Positions 7,179 to 12,811 of a stretch of 17,346 bases of DNA are shown here, piece after piece. Numbering within the stretch: the stretch's first letter is position 1; every line of letters starts with the position of its first letter. Made by a program: the position numbers and the translations under genes. This DNA comes from Eubacteriaceae bacterium. Its GTDB lineage: Bacteria; Bacillota; Clostridia; Eubacteriales; Alkalibacteraceae. The notes under the pieces are model-generated. The model did not search any database. It saw only the letters and a program-made list of their open reading frames with translations, and was not told the origin of the DNA. The stretch spans positions 1 through 17,346 of the forward strand of contig DMAW01000071.1 of the NCBI GenBank assembly GCA_003446375.1. Direction: 5' to 3'.

Positions 7179-8234
7179 TTATGCTGCTACATCATTGGCA
7201 GATTTATACCCATGGATTTTTCTTGGGTAGTTGTTCATCCAGTTTTCTATTCGCTGGATGTCGCTCTTCTTCAGCTTTCCGATATCTGCACCCTTGGGGA
7301 TGAATCGTCGTATCATTTTGTTGGCATTCTCATTGGATCCCCGCTCCCACGCACTATAGGGATGGGCATAGTATACCTTAACTCGCTGTAATCCTTGTTT
7401 TTTTACAGAACTCTCTAACTCTTCACTGTTTAAAAACTCACTTCCATTGTCGACTGTTATTGTTTTAAATACTTTATAAAAACGTGCTCCATACTCTCTT
7501 TCTAGCTTATCCAAGGCTTTCTTTACCGACTTCTGCGTCTTATTCGCCATCTTGCGGATAATCTCTTTTCTGGTTTTACGCTCTGTCAGTACTAACAATA
7601 CAGCCTTGCTTTTGCCCTTGCCTTTACCACCGACTACACAGTCCATTTCCCAGTGACCTTCTTCTTCTCGGCTATCAACTTCATCCGGTCTATATTCGAT
7701 ACTAGTTCCCTTGAGATTGTGGTGAGAAACCCGGACTCTTTTGTGGTGGCTTTTTCTGGCTGTTCGTTTTACTGGTAGGTCTTTGTTGCTGATCTTTGCA
7801 AACACTTCTTTATCAATATAGTTATATAATGTCTTCGTACAGATGCTCGTCTCAAATTTAAGGCCTTTAGCTCGGATTTCACCAATGACTGCATCAGGTG
7901 AATACTTTTCTTTGATAATCTTTTTTTCAATATGCTCTGCCAGCTTGTGGTCATGACCGATCTTTAAGCATGCACCCTTATTTGCAGCATTCTTGTCGTA
8001 ATCATTTTGTGCTGTATCTGCACAGTACTTCTCCACATACGTCAACTCCGAGCTCAACAATTTTACCGTTCCCCTAGCTATTTCTCGCTCTATGGTTCGC
8101 CTGTCTTTTCCCAGTAGTTTTGCTATTTCGATCGGCTTTCGTTTCTCTTTTAGTAAAACCTCAATTTGGTATCTTTCCCTCATAGTTATGTGTTTAAAAC
8201 GACGTCTGGTCGTGGTACAATGGATTTGACTCAT
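7179..8234 (-). CDS. IS30 family transposase
   Basis: A 351-aa DDE transposase catalysing copy-out/paste-in movement of the surrounding element. The N-terminal helix-turn-helix region (about 15-55, with RFKHITMRERYQIEVLL and GKDRRTIEREI) would bind the terminal repeats. The catalytic core shows D198 in GHWEMDC, D262 in TVDNGSEF and E297 in AWERGSNENANKMIRRF, about 34 residues after the second Asp as expected for IS30. The protein is full length, with no frameshift or internal stop, so it is probably active. AGGAGG (8243-8248) lies 8 bases upstream of the ATG. It is read in the same direction as the rpmH operon. Confidence 0.95.
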   Translation of the reverse strand: MSQIHCTTTRRRFKHITMRERYQIEVLLKEKRKPIEIAKLLGKDRRTIEREIARGTVKLLSSELTYVEKYCADTAQNDYDKNAANKGACLKIGHDHKLAEHIEKKIIKEKYSPDAVIGEIRAKGLKFETSICTKTLYNYIDKEVFAKISNKDLPVKRTARKSHHKRVRVSHHNLKGTSIEYRPDEVDSREEEGHWEMDCVVGGKGKGKSKAVLLVLTERKTRKEIIRKMANKTQKSVKKALDKLEREYGARFYKVFKTITVDNGSEFLNSEELESSVKKQGLQRVKVYYAHPYSAWERGSNENANKMIRRFIPKGADIGKLKKSDIQRIENWMNNYPRKIHGYKSANDVAA

Positions 8235-8308
8235 GTGCTTTACCTCCTACTGTTTTTTGGTTTCGTCACCTTAAACATATCAGAGGTTTTGCCATGAGTC
8301 TCTATTTT

Positions 8309-8337
8309 TTTATAAATCTGGGCAATTCATTTTACAA
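8309..8337 (-). promoter_or_regulatory. Putative transposase promoter inside the IS30 end
   Basis: On the minus strand TTGTAA (8332-8337) and TATAAA (8309-8314) are spaced by 17 bp, and the -35 lies within the terminal inverted repeat. This gives a leader of about 65-70 nt before the transposase. The match to consensus is partial (four of six and five of six), so this is a candidate only. Confidence 0.45.
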
Positions 8338-8342
8338 CTTAC
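8321..8342. repeat. IS30 terminal inverted repeat, transposase 5' end
   Basis: The reverse complement of this stretch matches 7134-7155 at 15 of 22 positions without gaps. One further base (8343) lies between it and the right target copy, so the element may end at either base. Confidence 0.7.
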
Positions 8343-8343
8343 C

Positions 8344-8359
8344 GTTTATTAACAGGCCT
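8344..8359 (+). repeat. Right copy of the 16-bp target-site duplication
   Basis: GTTTATTAACAGGCCT is identical to 7118-7133 and marks the right outer edge of the IS30 element. The native oriC sequence resumes at 8360. Confidence 0.85.
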
Positions 8360-8406
8360 CATATTATTTTTTGTCACCTTCAATAGATAACTGTTGATAA
8401 AATACT

Positions 8407-8430
8407 TGTTTATCTGATATCATATAAACA
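8407..8430. repeat. 24-bp near-perfect palindrome in oriC
   Basis: The left half TGTTTATCTGAT is mirrored by ATCATATAAACA; only one base pair of the twelve (8414 against 8423) breaks the symmetry. The centre is GATATC. It lies between two DnaA boxes (8392-8400 and 8433-8441). The symmetry suggests a dimeric regulator's operator, but I do not recognise the protein. Confidence 0.6.
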
Positions 8431-8461
8431 GGTGTTGATAACTTCTAGTTGTCTTTATCTA

Positions 8462-8495
8462 CATATCCACAATATATTGATAACTTGTGGATATG
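8462..8495. repeat. Inverted pair of DnaA boxes
   Basis: CATATCCACAA (8462-8472) and TTGTGGATATG (8485-8495) form a perfect 11-bp inverted repeat with a 12-bp spacer. Each arm holds a DnaA box one base from TTATCCACA, in opposite orientations. The pair lies 13 bp upstream of the dnaA -35 box, well placed for DnaA autoregulation. Confidence 0.8.
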
Positions 8496-8508
8496 TCGCA
8501 CAAGTTTG

Positions 8509-8537
8509 TTCACAATTAATATAAAAATCTCTATAAT
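8509..8537 (+). promoter_or_regulatory. dnaA promoter (sigma-A type)
   Basis: TTCACA (8509-8514, five of six) and TATAAT (8532-8537, perfect) are separated by 17 bp (8515-8531). Transcription would start near 8544, giving a leader of about 115 nt that contains the hairpin at 8565-8597. DnaA boxes lie on both sides. Confidence 0.75.
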
Positions 8538-8564
8538 TCATATAAATTTATGTTTATAACTACT

Positions 8565-8597
8565 TATCAACATCTGTTTGCAATGCAGATGTTGATA
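8565..8597. repeat. Perfect 12-bp inverted repeat with DnaA boxes in the dnaA leader
   Basis: TATCAACATCTG (8565-8576) and CAGATGTTGATA (8586-8597) pair perfectly around a 9-nt loop. As DNA it is two inverted DnaA-like boxes; as RNA it is a stable hairpin about 60 nt before the dnaA start codon. No T-tract follows, so it is not a simple terminator. Confidence 0.8.
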
Positions 8598-8659
8598 TTC
8601 GTTTAAATAGATTGTCTACAAGCTATCAACATTTATCATTTTCTACAGGAGGAGTATTA

Positions 8660-10015
8660 ATGGATAATAATCTACAACATTTGTGGAACAAGACTTTGGA
8701 AATAATAGAGGAGGAATTGACTCAAGTAAGTTTTGAAACTTGGTTGAAAAGAATAGAGCCTCTTTCATACAACGAAAATACTATTGTTTTAGGTGTGGAA
8801 AATGATTTCACAAAAGGAATTCTCGAGGCTCGATATGCGGTTCTCATAGGAAATTCCCTTAAACATGTAACGGGTAAAAATGTAGCTGTAGAGTTTGTTA
8901 TACCCTCTTCCGTTAGCTCAGGTGAACCAAACAAGACAAACGGCAGTAATAACATCAATTCAAACAATAATTATAATTTTATAGACAGCAGCAACCTTAA
9001 CCCCAAATATACATTTGATACATTCGTTATTGGAGAAAGCAACCGCTTTGCACACGCTGCCTCTGTTGCTGTAGCAGAAGCACCTGCTCAACGCTACAAT
9101 CCTCTTTTTATCTATGGTGGGGTAGGTCTAGGAAAAACCCACCTGATGCATGCCATAGGGCACTATACCCTCGAGCAGTGGTCAAATAAAAAGGTGGTTT
9201 ACGTTTCATGCGAAAAATTCACCAATGACTTTATTGATTCTATACAAAATAAAAACAACGTTTCATTCAGAAATAAATATAGAAATGTAGATGTTCTTTT
9301 GATAGATGATATACAATTCATAGCTGGTAAAGAAGGTACTCAAGAGGAATTTTTCCATACTTTTAATGCCCTTCACGAAGCCAATAAGCAAATAGTCATT
9401 TCAAGCGACCGCCCTCCAAAAGAGATACCTACACTGGAGGAAAGGTTAAGGTCAAGATTCGAATGGGGACTTATAACAGACATTCAGGCCCCCGACCTTG
9501 AAACTAGAATAGCCATATTAAAAAAGAAAGCGAATACTGAAAAAATCAATATAGGAAATGACGTATTGGTATTTATCGCCAACAAAATTCAGTCCAATAT
9601 CCGTGAATTGGAAGGAGCCCTTATAAGGGTCAATGCTTTTTCTAGGCTTACCAGCCAAACCATAAGCGTTGAACTTGCAGCTGAAGCTTTAAAAGACATA
9701 ATTTCTACAAGAATACCTGAAATCATCACTGTTGATCTTATAAAAGAAGTGACAGCTAAATACTTCAATATTGAAGTTGAGGATTTCAACCTTAAAAAAA
9801 GAACGAAATCCATAGCATATCCTCGACAAGTTGCAATGTATTTATCTAGAGAGATGACTGGATTATCCCTTCCTAAAATAGGTGAAGAATTTGGAGGCAG
9901 GGATCACTCAACAGTTATACATGCTATAGATAAAATTGCAAATGAGATGAGTGAGAATTTTGATTTTAAAAACCTTATCAATAGAATTATGAAAGATATA
10001 AAAGGAAACAGTTGA
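8660..10015 (+). CDS. dnaA: Chromosomal replication initiator protein DnaA
   Basis: A 451-aa initiator ATPase that binds DnaA boxes, forms a filament and opens oriC. Domain I spans about 1-82. A short Asn-rich linker (about 88-110) follows. The AAA+ domain has Walker A GGVGLGKTH (153-161), Walker B LLIDDIQF (213-220) and an ERLRSRFEWG arginine-finger region (261-270). Domain IV has the DNA-binding signature GGRDHSTVIHAIDKI (412-426). The frame is open upstream to 8612, but the ATG at 8660 gives the normal N-terminus and has GGAGG (8648-8652) seven bases upstream. It lies between the two halves of oriC and points away from the origin; dnaN follows after 190 bp. Confidence 0.98.
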   Translation: MDNNLQHLWNKTLEIIEEELTQVSFETWLKRIEPLSYNENTIVLGVENDFTKGILEARYAVLIGNSLKHVTGKNVAVEFVIPSSVSSGEPNKTNGSNNINSNNNYNFIDSSNLNPKYTFDTFVIGESNRFAHAASVAVAEAPAQRYNPLFIYGGVGLGKTHLMHAIGHYTLEQWSNKKVVYVSCEKFTNDFIDSIQNKNNVSFRNKYRNVDVLLIDDIQFIAGKEGTQEEFFHTFNALHEANKQIVISSDRPPKEIPTLEERLRSRFEWGLITDIQAPDLETRIAILKKKANTEKINIGNDVLVFIANKIQSNIRELEGALIRVNAFSRLTSQTISVELAAEALKDIISTRIPEIITVDLIKEVTAKYFNIEVEDFNLKKRTKSIAYPRQVAMYLSREMTGLSLPKIGEEFGGRDHSTVIHAIDKIANEMSENFDFKNLINRIMKDIKGNS

Positions 10016-10205
10016 ATAAACAAGAATATAGATTGTTGATAACTTTTTAGTTTCGGATGTCTTTCGAACATATCTATCCACATGTTGTCAACCTTTAATT
10101 ATTATGATTTGCAACACCAATAATGCCTTATCAACAAATCCACAGCACCTACTACTACTATTACTATCTTTATTTATAGATATATATAAAAAAGGGGATG
10201 ATATA
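10016..10205. other. oriC: oriC, downstream part (dnaA-dnaN intergenic region with unwinding site)
   Basis: The 190-bp gap holds exact TTATCAACA-type boxes at 10034-10042 (reverse) and 10128-10136 (forward), and one-mismatch CTATCCACA at 10074-10082. AAATCCACA at 10136-10144 overlaps the forward box. A short GC-richer stretch, six DnaA-trios and an AT-rich run to about 10192 follow. In Bacillus subtilis the corresponding incC region is where the duplex opens. The dnaN ribosome binding site (AAAAGGGG) closes the region. I see no clear separate dnaN promoter, so dnaN may be read from the dnaA promoter. Confidence 0.88.
10149..10166. promoter_or_regulatory. DnaA-trio array of the origin unwinding element
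   Basis: CTACTACTACTATTACTA is six consecutive triplets, which on the opposite strand read 3'-GAT GAT GAT GAT AAT GAT-5'. This matches the DnaA-trio motif that guides the DnaA filament onto a single strand. It starts four bases after the DnaA box at 10136-10144 and is followed by AT-rich DNA. Confidence 0.82.
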
Positions 10206-11309
10206 ATGCTATTCACAACAACAAAAAATTCATTAGTCAATGCCGTTAATACCGTACAAAAAGCTGTATCAAATAAAACGACTCTCCCTATACTGGAAGG
10301 TATACTTTTTGAAGCAGTCGATGATGAAATATACTTGATGGGTACTGATATGGAAATAGGCATAAAAACAAAACTTCCAGGAGATGTAATAAGAGAGGGA
10401 AAAGTTGTCTTATCGGCTAAATTAATATCTGAACTTTCAAGAAAGCTTCCAGATGACGAAGTAAAAGTAGATCTTAGGGAAAACAATAAGACAATCATCT
10501 CATGTAAAAATTCTGAATTTAACATACAAGGAGAACCAGGAGAAGATTTTCCCAAAATGCCTGAAATAATTGGTGAAAAAAATGCTCTTATACCTAAGGA
10601 ACTTTTCAGAAGCCTTATTAAAGAGACTATTTTTTCAGTCGCAAAAAGCGACAATATACCAATCCTTACAGGAGAACTTCTTGAAATATCAGAAGGCGAA
10701 TTTAAGATAGTTGCTCTTGACGGTTATAGACTAGCCTTAAGAAAAGCTAAAACAGAACCGGGAATAGATATTAAAGAAGTAATACCGGAAAGAACGATGA
10801 TGGAAATTTACCGACTTTTGTCTATCAAAGACGACGATGTATATCTTTCGGCAACAAAAAATCAAGTTTTGTTTACAATAGGTGAAACCAGCATGGTTTC
10901 AAATTTATTGCAGGGAGAATACATAAATTATAAACAGATTATACCCTCTAACAGCACTACAAAAATAAATATCAAAACTGACGAGCTTTTATCAAGCTGT
11001 GAAAGAGCTGCTCTTATGGTGAGGGACGGAAAGAATAACCTGATAAAAATGAATTTTTCAGATAATGTCCTTGAAATTCAATCAAACTCTGATCTTGGAA
11101 ACTTGCATGAAAATATAGACGTTGAAATGGAGGGAGATTCATTAAAAATAGCTTTTAACTGCAACTACTTCATAGATGCATTAAAAGCCGTCAGCGAAGA
11201 AGAAATAAGCTTGGAGTTTACGACTTCTGTTAGTCCATGTGTCATAAGGCCTGTAGATGGAGATTACTTCACATATCTTATTTTACCAGTAAGATATATA
11301 GAGCATTAA
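10206..11309 (+). CDS. dnaN: DNA polymerase III sliding clamp (beta subunit)
   Basis: The 367-aa beta clamp, a ring-forming dimer that tethers DNA polymerase III and many repair proteins to DNA. The three repeated clamp domains are visible as a continuous beta-clamp-type sequence: an N-terminal TTTKNSLVNAVNTVQKAVSNKTTLPILEG-like segment (the run starting at residue 3), the central DGYRLALRK region and the C-terminal SPCVIRPVDG followed by YLILPVRY, the family ending. The frame is open upstream to 10104, but the added part crosses the DnaA-trios and is not clamp sequence. The ATG at 10206 has AAAAGGGG eight bases upstream. Confidence 0.97.
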   Translation: MLFTTTKNSLVNAVNTVQKAVSNKTTLPILEGILFEAVDDEIYLMGTDMEIGIKTKLPGDVIREGKVVLSAKLISELSRKLPDDEVKVDLRENNKTIISCKNSEFNIQGEPGEDFPKMPEIIGEKNALIPKELFRSLIKETIFSVAKSDNIPILTGELLEISEGEFKIVALDGYRLALRKAKTEPGIDIKEVIPERTMMEIYRLLSIKDDDVYLSATKNQVLFTIGETSMVSNLLQGEYINYKQIIPSNSTTKINIKTDELLSSCERAALMVRDGKNNLIKMNFSDNVLEIQSNSDLGNLHENIDVEMEGDSLKIAFNCNYFIDALKAVSEEEISLEFTTSVSPCVIRPVDGDYFTYLILPVRYIEH

Positions 11310-11393
11310 GAAATATTTAATAAAGTTAAATTAATAAAAAAAGCGCAGAGTTAATATTAAAAATAATCTGAAATATATGATCAAGGGGGATAT

Positions 11394-11429
11394 ATGCTTC
11401 TTGAGCAACAAAATGAGGAAGGTGTATAA
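11394..11429 (+). CDS. Possible 11-codon leader peptide overlapping the yaaA start
   Basis: ATG at 11394 opens an 11-codon frame, MLLEQQNEEGV, ending in TAA at 11427-11429, so the stop overlaps the yaaA ATG as TAATG. A strong AAGGGGGA sequence lies four bases before the ATG, slightly close. yaaA has its own GGAAGG, so this frame could be incidental. If translated, it would couple ribosomes to yaaA. I know of no family for it. Confidence 0.3.
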   Translation: MLLEQQNEEGV

Positions 11430-11659
11430 TGAATACAGTAATGATAGGCATAAAGACTGATTTCATCAAGCTTGATCAATTTTTAAAGTTTGCAGGAATA
11501 GCTGAAAGTGGGTCATATGCTAAAATGATGATTTTAGACGGTACAGTATCCGTTAATGGACAAATATGTACTCAAAGAGGAAAAAAGCTATACTCTGATG
11601 ATATTGTTGAGATAGAAGATTACGATGAGATATTTAAAGTAACCAAAGAAGAGGAATAA
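11429..11659 (+). CDS. yaaA: S4 domain-containing RNA-binding protein YaaA
   Basis: A 76-aa protein made of little more than an S4 RNA-binding domain: IKLDQFLKFAGIAESGSYAK, then DGTVSVNGQICTQRGKKLYSDDIVEI. It matches YaaA (also called RlbA) of the dnaN-recF interval in Bacillus. Its precise role is not established; ribosome assembly has been proposed for the family. AGGAAGGTG lies just upstream of the ATG at 11429; an in-frame ATG four codons later would also fit. recF begins 2 bp after its stop. About 119 bp separate it from dnaN, with no obvious terminator. Confidence 0.92.
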   Translation: MNTVMIGIKTDFIKLDQFLKFAGIAESGSYAKMMILDGTVSVNGQICTQRGKKLYSDDIVEIEDYDEIFKVTKEEE

Positions 11660-11661
11660 AT

Positions 11662-12771
11662 ATGTATCTTGAAAGACTTAAGTTATACAATTTTAGAAAT
11701 TACTCCTCTTTAGATATAACCTTAGATAAAAAAATGAATATTATAATAGGAGACAACGGTCAGGGGAAGACAAATCTGTTAGAAGCCATGTACTTTCTAA
11801 GCAGAGGAAAATCTTTTAGAAACCCGAATAGGGATTTAATAAAAATGGAATGTGAAAAAGGTGTGGTAGAGGGCTTTTTCGAAAGAAAAAATATAAAAGA
11901 TTCAGCTAGAATAATTATGGAGAATTCTGATTTATCTGAAAAGACTACAGTTCTTATAAATAATAAAAAATTAAAAACTAAAAATGAGCTACCGTCTAGA
12001 TTTTTGATAGTTGATTTCACCCCGGAAGATCTAAATATAGTCAAAGATGGTCCGGATAAAAGAAGAAGATTCATAGACAATGAGCTTTTAAATATCAAAC
12101 CTGTTCACGGAAGCATACTTAAAGATTACAATAAAATACTAAGACAGAGAAATGAACTTTTAAAAAATCTTCAAAAAGATCCGACACTTAAAAAAACAAT
12201 ACACGTTTGGGATGATCAGCTCGTGGATTATGGAAGCAAACTTATTATAAACAGAATTATTTTTCTTCAAAAACTCAACAGAATAGCAAAAGAGATACAC
12301 TTAAATCTTTCTGGCAATTTGGAAGAGCTCAAACTTTTTTATTTTTCAAACTTGATAAAAAGCAATTCTGACATAGAAAAACTTGGAGTTGTTTTTAAAG
12401 AGAGGCTGGAAGAAAACTTTGACAATGATTTGAAAAAAGGTTACACTTCCATAGGACCACATCTTGATGATATCAAAATAAATATAAATGAGTTAGATGC
12501 AAAAACTTATGGATCTCAAGGTCAAAAGAGGACATGTGCCCTTTCTTTAAAACTATCCCAAACTCAAATAATAAAAGATGAAACAGGAGAAGATGCTATA
12601 GTTTTACTTGATGATGTAATGAGCGAACTAGACTTAAGAAGGCAGAAAAAACTTCTTGAAAACTTTAAAAATCATCAGGTAGTCATAACATCTACTGAAA
12701 TTAATTTTATAAATGAACTACAAACTGAAACAAAAAAAATATATACTATTAAGGGCGGAAATTTGATTTAA
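11662..12771 (+). CDS. recF: DNA replication and repair protein RecF
   Basis: A 369-aa SMC-like ATPase that, with RecO and RecR, loads RecA at gapped DNA. Walker A is GDNGQGKTN (30-38), the ABC-type signature is near YGSQGQKRTCALSLKLSQ, and Walker B with the D-loop is VLLDDVMSELD. The usual FRNY segment follows the first strand (residues 11-14). Length equals that of Bacillus RecF. It starts two bases after yaaA, and its ribosome binding site (GAGGA) lies in the end of yaaA. It ends 40 bp before gyrB with no remB gene between. Confidence 0.97.
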   Translation: MYLERLKLYNFRNYSSLDITLDKKMNIIIGDNGQGKTNLLEAMYFLSRGKSFRNPNRDLIKMECEKGVVEGFFERKNIKDSARIIMENSDLSEKTTVLINNKKLKTKNELPSRFLIVDFTPEDLNIVKDGPDKRRRFIDNELLNIKPVHGSILKDYNKILRQRNELLKNLQKDPTLKKTIHVWDDQLVDYGSKLIINRIIFLQKLNRIAKEIHLNLSGNLEELKLFYFSNLIKSNSDIEKLGVVFKERLEENFDNDLKKGYTSIGPHLDDIKININELDAKTYGSQGQKRTCALSLKLSQTQIIKDETGEDAIVLLDDVMSELDLRRQKKLLENFKNHQVVITSTEINFINELQTETKKIYTIKGGNLI

Positions 12772-12811
12772 ATTCTTTTGAAAAGAAAATTAAAGACTGG
12801 AGGACAGTGTT

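Larger units (their letters stand above)
7134..8343 (-). mobile_element. Complete IS30-family insertion sequence, about 1210 bp
   Basis: A single-gene insertion sequence with a full-length transposase reading leftward, terminal imperfect inverted repeats (7134-7155 and 8321-8342, 15 of 22 positions matching, with an identical AATTGCC at the inner end) and a 16-bp direct repeat outside. Size, gene content and repeat length fit the IS30 family. It interrupts the rpmH-dnaA intergenic region. Removing it and one target copy leaves about 426 bp between the two start codons. With an intact transposase and perfectly matching target copies, the insertion looks recent. The outer boundary could be off by one base at the right end. 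Confidence 0.88.
8360..8647. other. oriC: oriC, upstream part: DnaA-box cluster before dnaA
   Basis: This AT-rich, gene-free stretch holds many DnaA-box-like 9-mers. TTATCAACA or its complement occurs exactly at 8392-8400, 8433-8441 and 8564-8572. One-mismatch boxes of the TTATCCACA type occur at 8463-8471 (ATATCCACA) and 8486-8494 (complement). Related boxes are at 8590-8598 and 8623-8631. It also carries the dnaA promoter and two perfect inverted repeats. The position between rpmH and dnaA and the box density identify it as the incA/incB-like half of a bipartite origin, which probably also lets DnaA repress its own gene. Confidence 0.9.

Noticed and set aside
7769..7954. A 61-aa frame inside the transposase gene
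   Set aside because: It is an out-of-frame shadow of the intact transposase. I considered programmed frameshifting, but IS30 transposases are made from a single frame, and this one is complete.
8612..8659. A 16-codon N-terminal extension of dnaA
   Set aside because: It runs through the DnaA-box leader and lacks DnaA similarity; the strong GGAGG site serves the ATG at 8660.
10104..10205. A 34-codon N-terminal extension of dnaN with a run of leucines
   Set aside because: The leucine run is the DnaA-trio array read in frame; homologous clamps begin at the ATG at 10206.
10088..10654. A 188-aa open frame on the minus strand opposite dnaN
   Set aside because: It is antisense to the conserved dnaN sequence, has low-complexity serine-rich composition and no ribosome binding site.
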